Assembly: GCF_003073135.1 (NCBI RefSeq)
Contig: NZ_PGDQ01000006.1
Location: forward strand, 186,001 to 250,000
Direction: 5' to 3'
From: Euzebya rosea
GTDB lineage: Bacteria; Actinomycetota; Nitriliruptoria; Euzebyales; Euzebyaceae
DNA: 64,000 nt
This document shows positions 42,161 to 50,094 of the stretch, piece by piece. The first letter of the stretch is position 1, and every line of letters begins with the position of its first letter. The notes under the pieces are model-generated. The model saw only the letters and a list, made by a program, of their open reading frames with translations, was not told the DNA's origin and did not search any database. Position numbers and translations under genes: made by a program.

Positions 42161-43720
42161 GTGATCAATATCGGCCGCATCCCAGCCAAGTGGGCCCACC
42201 TCGACGGCGAGCGCGAGGCCCTGATCGACGTGCCCAGCGGACGGCGCATGACGTTCGCCGCCCTCGACGAGTACGTCCGACGGCTCGCCAACGCCCTCAG
42301 GGACGAGCTGGGGCTCGCGCAGGGTGATCGGGTCGCGGTCCTGTCCCGCAACTCCATCGAGTATCAGGCCCTGTACTTCGCCTGCGGGCGGGCGGGGTTG
42401 ATCACCCAGCCGCTGAACTGGCGCCTCGGCGAGGTCGAGCTGGGCCGGATACTCGCCGACGGCGAACCACGGGTGATCGTCGTTGCCGAGGAGTTCGCCG
42501 ACGTGGCCCGGTCCATCGCCTCGGCGCAGGACGTCGCGCACGTGCTGACCGTGGCCGCCGACGGCAGCGGCACCCTCGCCGACCTCGTCGCCCGGGCCGG
42601 TGACCACGAACCGCCCTGGGCCGCCGAGGTCGGCGACGACGACCCGCTGTTCATCCTCTACACCGGCGGCACGACCGGCCGGTCCAAGGGGGCGCTGCAC
42701 TCCCACACCAGCGTGTGGATGGGGATGCTCAACCAGACCGTCGCCGAGCGGATCGTGCCGACCGACGTCTACATGCTGACCGGGCAGATGTTCCACATCC
42801 CCGTGGTGCTGTCGATGAACTACCTGGCCCACGGCTGCCCGGTGGTGCTGATCAACTTCGAGCCGCGCCTGGCGCTGGAGGTCATCCAGCGCGAACGCGT
42901 CTCGGCGTTCCTCGGGATCACCACGATGCTCAGCTGGATGATGGACGTCGAGGACTTCGACGAGTTCGACCTGTCCAGCCTGCGCAACATCCAGTACGGC
43001 GGCGGGCCGATGCCCAGCTCGGTGGTCAAGCGGGCGCTCGAGGCGTTCCCCTGCACCCTCATCCAGGGATACGGCCAGACCGAGGGCACGACCATGACGT
43101 TCCTGTCCCAGGAGGTCCACGCCGATGCCGTCGAGGGCATCAACGCCCACCGGCTGAAGTCCTGTGGGAGGGAGGGGTTCGTCACCGACGTCCGCGTCGT
43201 TGGGTTCGACGGGCGGCCGGTGCCCAAGGACGGCGAGACCACCGGCGAGATCATCGTCCGGTCACCCGCCAACATGCTGGGCTACTGGCGCCAGCCCGAG
43301 CAGACGGCGCAGACGCTGCGCGATGGCTGGATGTGGACCGGCGACATGGCCACGTGGGACGCCGACGGGTTCGTCTACATCGTCGACCGGGCCAAGGACA
43401 TGATCATCTCGGGCGGCGAGAACATCTACTCGGTGCAGGTGGAGGAGGCCATCAACACCCACCCGGCGGTGCTGGAGTGCGCCGTCATCGGCGTGCCCGA
43501 CGAGGTGTGGGGCGAGAACGTGCACGCCGTGGTCGTGCTGCGCCACGGCCACGAGGCCACCGAGCGCGACATCATCGACGCCGCCCGCGAGCACCTCGCC
43601 TCCTACCAGAAGCCGAAGAGCGTCGAGTTCGTCGACGCCCTCCCCAAGGCCCCGACCGGCAAGATCCTCAAGCGCGAGCTCCGCAAGCACCACTGGGACG
43701 ACGCCGGCCGCACTGTGTAG
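42161..43720 (+). CDS. Acyl-CoA synthetase (AMP-forming) 1
   Basis: This 519-residue ANL-superfamily ligase activates a carboxylic acid with ATP and joins it to CoA. The P-loop-like core motif is FILYTGGTTGRSKGALHSH; others are IQYGGGPM, IQGYGQTEGTT (A5), WMWTGDMATWDADGFVYIVDR (A7/A8), KDMIISGGENIYSVQVEEA and the catalytic Lys in ALPKAPTGKILKRELR. Translation starts at GTG 42161. It is the first rightward gene from the shared B/C promoter region. Its family (FadD/caiC-like) takes medium to long or cyclic acids, so it probably loads the pathway substrate. Confidence 0.92.
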   Translation: MINIGRIPAKWAHLDGEREALIDVPSGRRMTFAALDEYVRRLANALRDELGLAQGDRVAVLSRNSIEYQALYFACGRAGLITQPLNWRLGEVELGRILADGEPRVIVVAEEFADVARSIASAQDVAHVLTVAADGSGTLADLVARAGDHEPPWAAEVGDDDPLFILYTGGTTGRSKGALHSHTSVWMGMLNQTVAERIVPTDVYMLTGQMFHIPVVLSMNYLAHGCPVVLINFEPRLALEVIQRERVSAFLGITTMLSWMMDVEDFDEFDLSSLRNIQYGGGPMPSSVVKRALEAFPCTLIQGYGQTEGTTMTFLSQEVHADAVEGINAHRLKSCGREGFVTDVRVVGFDGRPVPKDGETTGEIIVRSPANMLGYWRQPEQTAQTLRDGWMWTGDMATWDADGFVYIVDRAKDMIISGGENIYSVQVEEAINTHPAVLECAVIGVPDEVWGENVHAVVVLRHGHEATERDIIDAAREHLASYQKPKSVEFVDALPKAPTGKILKRELRKHHWDDAGRTV

Positions 43721-43868
43721 CTGGTCCTCGCTTCGCTCGGACGGTCCTCGGGCTCGTGACCGACGAATCGCTCCTTCGATTCTCGACCCTCGCTTCGCAT
43801 CGGGCGCTGCGAGTCTCACTCGCGTTTCGTCGGCGCCCTGCGGCGGTGCGTGGGGACCTCGGTTGGTT

Positions 43869-43890
43869 CCGCACACGCTGGTGTGTGCGG
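43869..43890. terminator. Hairpin in the convergent gap, possible terminator
   Basis: CCGCACAC and GTGTGCGG form a perfect 8-bp stem with a 6-nt loop, 149 nt after the synthetase stop. No T-tract follows, so rho-independent termination is uncertain. Its arms share the GCACAC core with the repeats just downstream. Confidence 0.45.
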
Positions 43891-43903
43891 TCGGCGTCCG
43901 TTC

Positions 43904-44092
43904 GGGGTGGGCATGTCGCACACCTTGGGCCGGTGTGTGGCATTCAGGCCGCGAGGAGGTGGGTATGCCACACGACCCTCCACCCCGGGTGCGATCGACG
44001 GCCTTGGGGGGTGGCCATCGCACACGCCGGGTGGGGGTGGGGCGGGCGCTGGGTGTGGTCGGCCGCGTCGGGGGGTGGCGATCGCACACGCC
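43904..44092. repeat. Four spaced copies of a TGGSNATCGCACAC element
   Basis: Related 15-16 bp elements begin at 43908 (TGGGCATGTCGCACAC), 43960 (TGGGTATGCCACACG), 44012 (TGGCCATCGCACACG) and 44076 (TGGCGATCGCACACG). Each is preceded by a G-rich run. The spacings are 52, 52 and 64 bp. The sequence between them is not conserved, so this is a spaced motif array, not a tandem duplication. Confidence 0.65.
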
Positions 44093-44123
44093 CCGGGGGT
44101 GGGCCGGCTGGCGGGTGGGCTGG

Positions 44124-44537
44124 CTAGACGGCGACCCGGGCCGTTCCGGTCACGACGACGGCGTCATCGGTGTCGCGGCGGAGCCAGACGGCGCAGGTGG
44201 CCACGGGGGTGCCGTCGACGTCCTCGACGGACTCGACGCGGCCGCCGGCGGTCAGGCGGTCGTCGGCGAAGACGTTCCCGGCCAGGCGGACCTTCAGGTG
44301 GCGGACGCAGGACGGGCCACCGCCGGCCCACGCCATCAGCGCGGTGGCCACGTAGCCCACGTTCGTGGGACCCTGGTTCACGGCCTTGTCGCCCATGCCG
44401 AGCGCCTGCGTCACGGCGGTGTCGAAGTGGATGGGGTTGGGGTCGCGGAGCAGCGCCGCCATCGTCTTGATGTGCTGGCCGTCGACCCCGTCGATGTGCA
44501 GCGGGGTGACCTCGTCACCGACGGACACGGTGGCCAT
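44124..44537 (-). CDS. MaoC-like (R)-specific enoyl-CoA hydratase subunit
   Basis: This 137-residue hotdog-fold protein has the hydratase-2 motif LLRDPNPIHFDTAVTQALG, including the catalytic Asp and His (D-x-N-P-x-H). The remainder (GPTNVGYVATALMAW, LKVRLAGNVFADD) fits MaoC or HadB. Its start (ATG 44537, or the adjacent ATG 44540) touches the end of the upstream FAS1-like subunit gene, so they are coupled. A catalytic MaoC subunit next to a non-catalytic hotdog partner mirrors HadAB and the steroid side-chain hydratase ChsH1-ChsH2. I infer hydration of a bulky enoyl-CoA. Confidence 0.87.
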   Translation of the reverse strand: MATVSVGDEVTPLHIDGVDGQHIKTMAALLRDPNPIHFDTAVTQALGMGDKAVNQGPTNVGYVATALMAWAGGGPSCVRHLKVRLAGNVFADDRLTAGGRVESVEDVDGTPVATCAVWLRRDTDDAVVVTGTARVAV

Positions 44538-44974
44538 CACGCCCTCCTCGGGCAGACGTAGGTGTTGCGCAGGGTCGCGGCCGGCTCGCTGTCCTCGCCG
44601 CGCACCACGAACTCGGTGGCGATCAGGTCGAAGGTGCCGCTGCGCCCCTCCTTGCGGGTCACGTCCACGATTGTCGGCTGGACCGCATAGGTCTCGCCGA
44701 CCCGCAGGGCCCGCTGCTGGTGGAGGTCCATCTCGCCCAGCATCGGGCCGTCCTCCAGGGGGCAGTCGAACAGCTCGAACAGCTCACCGATGGTGTAGGC
44801 GACGGCTCGGACGGTGGCGTGGAAGACCATCATCGGGTGCATCTCGCCGTCCTGCGGCGGGGGTGCCAGCATCGCGTCGGCGGCCAGCCACGCCTCGTAG
44901 TGCAGTGGGGTCCACGTCCCACCCTCCAGCTCGCGCCCGAGCACCCGGTCGCGCAGCTCCTCGAGCCCGATCAC
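44537..44974 (-). CDS. FAS1-like / MaoC N-terminal hotdog subunit
   Basis: This 145-residue protein is a hotdog fold of the MaoC N-terminal or FAS1-like dehydratase type (LHYEAWLAADAMLAPPPQ, GEMDLHQQRALRVGETYAVQ, FDLIATEFVVRGEDSEPAATL). It lacks the D-x-N-P-x-H active-site motif of its partner, as expected for the structural subunit of a heteromeric enoyl-CoA hydratase. The GTG start at 44974 overlaps the stop of the upstream epimerase gene by 4 nt, and its own end touches the MaoC start, giving a tight three-gene unit. Confidence 0.8.
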   Translation of the reverse strand: MIGLEELRDRVLGRELEGGTWTPLHYEAWLAADAMLAPPPQDGEMHPMMVFHATVRAVAYTIGELFELFDCPLEDGPMLGEMDLHQQRALRVGETYAVQPTIVDVTRKEGRSGTFDLIATEFVVRGEDSEPAATLRNTYVCPRRA

Positions 44975-46101
44975 GACTGGCTCCCGGCCTTGGAGCCCTT
45001 GGCGGTCTGCGGCACCGGCATGCGCTGCAGGCCCGTCACGAACGGCTCGGTGAAGGGGGCCAGGTCGGCCATCGCACGGTCGTAGGCCGCCATCAGCGCG
45101 TCCTCCGCGGCGTAGTCGAACGGGTCGACGAGGTTGGGGTTGGCGTCCATCTCCTCGCGGTGGGCCAGCATCCACTCGACGGTCTCCTCGATGCCGTCGC
45201 GCAGCGACATCACGTCGCGGTAGCCGAGGTCCTCGCGCAACCGGGAGGTGTCCAGCACACAGCTCGGCGTGCCCTTGTAGCCGAACGCGATGACCCCCCA
45301 GCCGGGGCTCGGCAGCTCGCCGGGCAACGACCGGATGCCCAGCGACCCACCGGCCGCCGCAGCGGTCAGCTCGGCCCACTGGCGGATGCTGACCAGGTCC
45401 TCGTCGGCGACGTTGTAGGCCTTGCCCGCCGCGGCCGACGGGTGGTCGACCGCGCACAGGATCGCGTGGGCGGCGTTGCGGGCACCGGCGCGGGAGTGGA
45501 TGCCCCTGCCGTCGTCGGACAGGATCATCCAGGGTCGGCCGTCCAGCACGCGGCGGACGACCGTCCACTCCCAGGCATGGGGGTTCCGCGGCCCGTACAC
45601 GGTCGGGTACCGCAGGTACGTCGCATCGAACGCGCCGTCGCGGCCCAGCTGGAAGACGGTGTCCTCGGTCCGGCGGATCGCCGCGGTGCGGTAGCTGGCC
45701 TGCTCGATGTCGGTGGTGGGGACCAGCGGATGGCGGTCCTCCCGCACCGGCATGTCCATGCCGGTGGGGAAGTGGAGGTGTGGTTCGACGTATCCCTCGT
45801 AGACCGGCGTGCCACCGACGGCCAGGAAGTGGTCGCATTTCCCGGCGACGTGCTCGGCCAGCAGCCGCACCCGCCCGTAGGTCGCCACCACCACGTCGAA
45901 CCGCCGGTCGCCCAGCGCGTCGGCGATGCCGTCGGCGCTGAACGGGTCGCCGTGCAGGTGCGGCACGTCCGGGCCGTCGGGCAGCTCGTGGCGGCCGGTG
46001 TGGAAGATCGTGGTGTCGAACCCTCGCTCGACCAGCCCGTCGACCAGGGGCGGCCCGGTGGGTCCGGTGCCACCGATGACCAGTGCGGTCCGTGCGCTCA
46101 T
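44971..46101 (-). CDS. NAD-dependent epimerase/dehydratase-like protein
   Basis: This 376-residue extended short-chain dehydrogenase starts with the Rossmann motif TALVIGGTGPTGPPLVDGL. A TYLRYPTVYGPRNPHAWEW segment and C-terminal helices with LREDLGYRDVMSLRDGIEET resemble the NAD-dependent epimerase family. The usual Tyr-x3-Lys is not evident: ASYRTAAIRRTED has Tyr followed by Arg. The catalytic mechanism is therefore uncertain, and 3-beta-hydroxysteroid dehydrogenase-like or sugar epimerase-like roles are both possible. It is coupled to the hydratase subunits downstream and lies 58 nt from the carboxylase gene upstream. Confidence 0.78.
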   Translation of the reverse strand: MSARTALVIGGTGPTGPPLVDGLVERGFDTTIFHTGRHELPDGPDVPHLHGDPFSADGIADALGDRRFDVVVATYGRVRLLAEHVAGKCDHFLAVGGTPVYEGYVEPHLHFPTGMDMPVREDRHPLVPTTDIEQASYRTAAIRRTEDTVFQLGRDGAFDATYLRYPTVYGPRNPHAWEWTVVRRVLDGRPWMILSDDGRGIHSRAGARNAAHAILCAVDHPSAAAGKAYNVADEDLVSIRQWAELTAAAAGGSLGIRSLPGELPSPGWGVIAFGYKGTPSCVLDTSRLREDLGYRDVMSLRDGIEETVEWMLAHREEMDANPNLVDPFDYAAEDALMAAYDRAMADLAPFTEPFVTGLQRMPVPQTAKGSKAGSQS

Positions 46102-46159
46102 CGTGGGATGCTCCTCGTGGGTGCGGTCCGTCCTGCCGCCCGGCAGCGGGACCGCCCGA

Positions 46160-47944
46160 TCATGCAGTGATGGTGGCCAGCAGCGCGCCCTGCTCGACGG
46201 CCTCGCCGTCGGACAGGCCGATCGCGCCGACGGTGCCGTCGCGGTGGGCCAGCACGTGGTTCTCCATCTTCATGGCCTCCAGCACGCACACGAGCTCGCC
46301 GGCCTCGACCGTGTCGCCCTCGGCGACGGCGTAGGTGACGATCACGCCGGTCATGGGGGCGCGCAGCTCGGGGCCGTCGTTGCCGGACCCCCCGCCTCGG
46401 CGCCCGCCGCCGTCGCGTCGGCGGCTGCTGGCGGCCTGGACGGCGGCGCTGGCCCGGCCGACCCCGTGCACGGTGACGTGCAGCGGGGCACCGGACACGA
46501 ACAGCTCGACCTCGCGTGCGGTGGTGGTGTGCCCCGACCCGTTGGCGGCGACCGGCTCGGGCGCCGGCGGCTCCCAGGGCTCCAGCGACGACAGGTCCCA
46601 GTTGCCCTCGACCGACGAGGTCGCGTGTCCCGCGGTGACGAAGTCCTCGTGGGCCATCGCGAGGCGGTGGAAGGTCAGCGTGGTCGGGATGCCGACGACC
46701 TGCATCTCCTCCAGCGCCCGGGCCATGCGCGACACCGCGGTGGCGCGGTCCTCGCCCCACACGATCAGCTTGCCGACCATCGAGTCGTAGGCGCCGCCGA
46801 TGACGTCGCCGGACTCCACGCCGCCGTCGAAGCGGATCCACGGACCCTGCGGCACGGTGATCCGCGTGACCGGACCGGGGGAGGGCATGAAGCCGGTCGC
46901 CGGGTCCTCGGCGTTCAGACGCACCTCGATGGCGTGGCCCTTCAGCTCGACGTCGTCCTGGGTGACGGTCATGCCGTCACCGGCGGCGATGCGCAGCTGC
47001 TGGTGGACCAGGTCGATGCCCGTCACGAGCTCCGTGACCGGGTGCTCGACCTGCAGGCGGGTGTTCATCTCCAGGAAGTAGTGCCGTTCGGTGCCGTCGG
47101 CGTCGCGGTCGACGAGGAACTCACACGTCCCGGCGTTGACGTAGCCCATCTCGCGCGCCACGCGGATGGCGGCGGTGCGCAGGGCAGTCCGGGTCTCCTC
47201 GGCCAGGCCGGGGGCGGGGGCTTCCTCGACCAGCTTCTGGTGGCGACGCTGCAGCGAGCAGTCGCGCTCGCCGAGGTGGATGACGGTGCCGTCGGTGTCG
47301 GCGAGGACCTGGACCTCGACGTGGCGGGGCCGTTCGAGGTACCGCTCGACGTAGCACTCGCCACGGCCGAAGGACGCCTCGGCCTCTCGCCGGGCGCCGG
47401 CCAGCGCTGCCTCGACGTCGCCGGGGCCACGGACGACCTTCATGCCCCGTCCACCACCGCCGAACGCTGCCTTGATGGCCAGCGGCCAGCCGTGGGTCCC
47501 GCCGAACGCGCGGACCAGCTCGGGGTCGGTCGTCGGTTCGGTGGTCCCGGGGACGACCGGCACGTCGGCGGCCGCGGCGACGGCGCGTGCGGTCAGCTTG
47601 TCGCCCATGGACTCGATGGCCGACGGCGGCGGGCCGATCCAGGCGAACCCGGCGTCGACCACGGCGCGGGCGAAGTCGGCGTTCTCCGACAGGAAGCCGT
47701 AGCCCGGATGGATGGCGTCGACCCCGGCGTCGGCGGCGACCGCGAGGATGCGCTCGATGTTGAGGTAGCTCTCGGCGGGTGGGGTGGGACCCAGCAGATG
47801 GGCTTCGTCGGCCATGCGCACGTGCATGGCGCCCGCGTCGGCGTCGGAGTGGACGGCGACGCTCCGCACCCCCAGCTCGCGGCAGGCACGGGCGATGCGG
47901 ACGGCGATCTCTCCGCGGTTGGCGATCAGCACAGCGTTGAACAT
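46160..47944 (-). CDS. Acyl-CoA carboxylase alpha subunit (biotin carboxylase + BCCP)
   Basis: This 594-residue protein combines biotin carboxylase and biotin carboxyl carrier domains. Carboxylase motifs are MFNAVLIANRGEIAVRIARA, HPGYGFLSENADFA, AAFGGGGRGMKVV (ATP loop), LGERDCSLQRRHQKLVEE, FLEMNTRLQVEHPVTE and the C-terminal RMARALEEMQVVGIPT. The carrier domain ends with the biotinylation motif VLEAMKMEN (Lys559). It would carboxylate biotin for an acyl-CoA carboxyltransferase beta subunit that is not in the window. The operon continues with the epimerase and hydratase genes, and BioY at 56.4 kb could supply biotin. It shares operator G with the divergent flavoprotein gene. Confidence 0.93.
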   Translation of the reverse strand: MFNAVLIANRGEIAVRIARACRELGVRSVAVHSDADAGAMHVRMADEAHLLGPTPPAESYLNIERILAVAADAGVDAIHPGYGFLSENADFARAVVDAGFAWIGPPPSAIESMGDKLTARAVAAAADVPVVPGTTEPTTDPELVRAFGGTHGWPLAIKAAFGGGGRGMKVVRGPGDVEAALAGARREAEASFGRGECYVERYLERPRHVEVQVLADTDGTVIHLGERDCSLQRRHQKLVEEAPAPGLAEETRTALRTAAIRVAREMGYVNAGTCEFLVDRDADGTERHYFLEMNTRLQVEHPVTELVTGIDLVHQQLRIAAGDGMTVTQDDVELKGHAIEVRLNAEDPATGFMPSPGPVTRITVPQGPWIRFDGGVESGDVIGGAYDSMVGKLIVWGEDRATAVSRMARALEEMQVVGIPTTLTFHRLAMAHEDFVTAGHATSSVEGNWDLSSLEPWEPPAPEPVAANGSGHTTTAREVELFVSGAPLHVTVHGVGRASAAVQAASSRRRDGGGRRGGGSGNDGPELRAPMTGVIVTYAVAEGDTVEAGELVCVLEAMKMENHVLAHRDGTVGAIGLSDGEAVEQGALLATITA

Positions 47945-47966
47945 CAGGGACCCATCGTAGACCTCG

Positions 47967-47980
47967 ACTGACTGGTAAGT
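47967..47980. promoter_or_regulatory. Operator G between the carboxylase and dienoyl-CoA-reductase-like genes
   Basis: ACTGACTGGTAAGT fits the dyad ACTKACnnGTMAGT, midway between two divergent genes (starts at 47944 and 48020). On the plus strand it lies between a TAGACC -35-like box (47958-47963) and a TAAACT -10-like box (47980-47985), overlapping the latter by one base, so it would block the rightward promoter. Confidence 0.65.
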
Positions 47981-48019
47981 AAACTACATCCGTACCGCGC
48001 TGACACGACCGGAGCTGCC

Positions 48020-49984
48020 ATGCCCGACCTGTTCGACCCGATCACCGTCGGGACCATCACGCTGGACCACCGCATGGTCATGCCGCCCCACTCCGGTGGA
48101 CGCGGCGCCCTGCTGGGCCGCGAGGACCAGTTCGAACGGTTCTGCGCCTACTGGGTCCAGCGGGTCGAGGCCGGCGTGCAGTGGGTCGGGGGCGCGCCGA
48201 CGTTCGTGGCCAACCCGCTCGTCCCGGGCTTCGAACCCACCGGCGTCGGCGCCATGGCCGACGGCACCTTCCGGCAGCGCGGCTACGTCGAACGGCTGGC
48301 CGAGTACTCCCGGCGGCTCCACGACGCGGGCGGCTGGTCCACGGTGCAGATGGTCCTGCAGGGTGGCCTGCCCACCGCCCCCTCACCGACCCTCAGCGGC
48401 TACCGCGACCACCAGGTCCCCCATGCGCTGGACCTCGACGAGGTCGCCTGGCTGGTCCGCGAGTACGGCGAGTCGGCCGCGCTCGCCGCCGACGGCGGGG
48501 CCGACGTGATCGAGCTGCACGCCAACCACGACGACGTGCTCCAGTGGTTCCTCTCCCCACGGACCAACCGGCGCACCGACGGGTACGGCGGGACCCCGGA
48601 GAACCGCCGCCGGCTGCTCCGCGAGGTGGTCGAGCGCATCCGCACACGCATCGACCGGCCCATCACCGTCGGCTTGCGCCTGTGCGTGGACGAGATGATC
48701 GAGGGCGGCTACGGGCTGGAGGAGTGCCAGCGGTTGCTCTCGGCCTTCACCGCCGAGGGCACGGTCGACTACTTCAGCCTGGACGTCGGCAACAACTGGG
48801 GCGCGCCCAGCTACGTCGCGCCCAACACCTACGGGCCGGCGCAGTGGGCGGCCCGCTGCGCCGAGGCGGGCGAGGCCACGGACCTGCCCATCCTCTACGC
48901 GGGCCGAGTGGGCGACGTCGCCACGGCCCGGCAGGTCATCGCCGACGGGCACGCCGACCTCGTCGGGGTCGTGCGGGCGCTCATCGCCGAACCGCGGCTG
49001 CTCGAGCTCGCGAGGGCAGGGGAGGAGGGGGACGCCCGCCCGTGCATCGGTGTCCAGGACTGCCTCAGCCGGCGCGTCGTGGAGCACCTCCCGTTCGCGT
49101 GTGCCGTCAACCCGCACGTCGGCCGCGAGCACGAGGGGCCGCTGCCGCGGGTCGACCGGGCCCGCTCCGTCCTGGTCGTCGGAGGCGGGCCGGCCGGCAC
49201 CGAGGTGGCGGCGCTGGCCACCGAGCGTGGTCACCGGGTGGAGCTGTGGGAGCGCGACGACCACCTCGGCGGCCAGCTCGCGGTGGCGGCACGTGCCCGC
49301 ATGAACCGGCCCTACGCCGACTGGATCGACTGGCAGGTCCGCCGGCTGGAGCGGCTCGACGTGGCGGTTCGGTTCGGGGTCGAGGCGACCGCCGACCTGG
49401 TCCTTGCCCACGACGCCGACGTCGTGGTCGTCGCCACCGGCGCGGTCCCACGACTGCCCGACGCCGAGGGCCTGGACCAGCCGCACGTGCTGACCGCCGT
49501 CGACGTGCTGGGCGGCGGCCGGGGCGCGGCGGTCGGCCGGGTCGAGGTCGGTCATCGGGTCGTCGTGATCGCCGAGGACGACCGGCCGGTGCCGCTCGCC
49601 GTGGCCGACCACCTGGCCGGGGCCGGACACGAGGTCGTCGTCGTGCACCAGTCGCCCGACCCCTCCCCCCTGACCAACAAGTACACGATCGGCGGGATCA
49701 TGGCCCGGCTCGACGCCGAGGGTGGCCGGCTGGTTCCGCACGCCCGGTTGGTCGCCGTCGACGGTCCGACGGTCCACCTCGCCAACGTCTACTCGGGTCG
49801 GCCCTTCGCGCTGGAGGACGTCGACACCGTCGTGCTCGCCTGCGGTGCCGTGCCGTCGGCGTCCCTCCACACCGCCCTGCGTGGGAGCGTCGATGGCCTC
49901 CACCTCCTCGGGGACGCGTTCGCCCCTCGCCGGCTGGTCGCCGCGACCCGTCAGGCCTTCGCGCTCGTGGCCGGACTTGACTGA
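48020..49984 (+). CDS. NADH:flavin oxidoreductase / 2,4-dienoyl-CoA reductase-like flavoprotein
   Basis: This 654-residue protein has an N-terminal Old-Yellow-Enzyme barrel (residues 1-330: FDPITVGTITLDHRMVMPPH, DVIELHANHDDVLQWFLSP, NRRTDGYGGTPENRRR, ILYAGRVGD). A C-terminal FAD/NAD domain follows (SVLVVGGGPAGTEVAALA near 390, LGDAF near the end), as in FadH, trimethylamine dehydrogenase and the bile-acid enzymes BaiCD/BaiH. The iron-sulfur motif normally has four Cys, but here only C342, C348 and C361 remain, with Val345 at the second position. It should reduce a conjugated enoyl-CoA or enone. It is divergent from the carboxylase, under operator G. Confidence 0.88.
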   Translation: MPDLFDPITVGTITLDHRMVMPPHSGGRGALLGREDQFERFCAYWVQRVEAGVQWVGGAPTFVANPLVPGFEPTGVGAMADGTFRQRGYVERLAEYSRRLHDAGGWSTVQMVLQGGLPTAPSPTLSGYRDHQVPHALDLDEVAWLVREYGESAALAADGGADVIELHANHDDVLQWFLSPRTNRRTDGYGGTPENRRRLLREVVERIRTRIDRPITVGLRLCVDEMIEGGYGLEECQRLLSAFTAEGTVDYFSLDVGNNWGAPSYVAPNTYGPAQWAARCAEAGEATDLPILYAGRVGDVATARQVIADGHADLVGVVRALIAEPRLLELARAGEEGDARPCIGVQDCLSRRVVEHLPFACAVNPHVGREHEGPLPRVDRARSVLVVGGGPAGTEVAALATERGHRVELWERDDHLGGQLAVAARARMNRPYADWIDWQVRRLERLDVAVRFGVEATADLVLAHDADVVVVATGAVPRLPDAEGLDQPHVLTAVDVLGGGRGAAVGRVEVGHRVVVIAEDDRPVPLAVADHLAGAGHEVVVVHQSPDPSPLTNKYTIGGIMARLDAEGGRLVPHARLVAVDGPTVHLANVYSGRPFALEDVDTVVLACGAVPSASLHTALRGSVDGLHLLGDAFAPRRLVAATRQAFALVAGLD

Positions 49985-50020
49985 GGGGGGCGGCCGGGTG
50001 TTCGATTGGCGCAGGTCGAT

Positions 50021-50036
50021 TACCTACCGGTAAGTA
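50021..50036. promoter_or_regulatory. Operator F upstream of the thiolase
   Basis: TACCTACCGGTAAGTA is a 16-bp near-perfect palindrome (15 of 16 positions in symmetry if the C/A pair is counted as the only break). It begins 37 bp after the flavoprotein stop and ends 58 bp before the thiolase start. A TAGATA hexamer at 50035 could be a weak -10 element. Confidence 0.68.
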
Positions 50037-50094
50037 GATAGCCTGATCCGTGGGCAGAATCGGCCCCACCACCGCACCATCCCAGGAGCCTCCC

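Larger units (their letters stand above)
43721..44123. other. Convergent intergenic region without a gene
   Basis: This 403-bp gap lies between the stops of the rightward acyl-CoA synthetase and the leftward MaoC gene. The frames crossing it lack family motifs and are driven by GC-rich repeats. It holds one hairpin (43869-43890) and four copies of a GTGGSNATCGCACAC-like element (43904-44092), annotated separately. No promoter-like sequence is seen. Confidence 0.7.

Noticed and set aside
43721-44123. Small genes in the convergent gap
   Set aside because: The frames contain only low-complexity translations of G-rich repeats, and no start or ribosome site is convincing.
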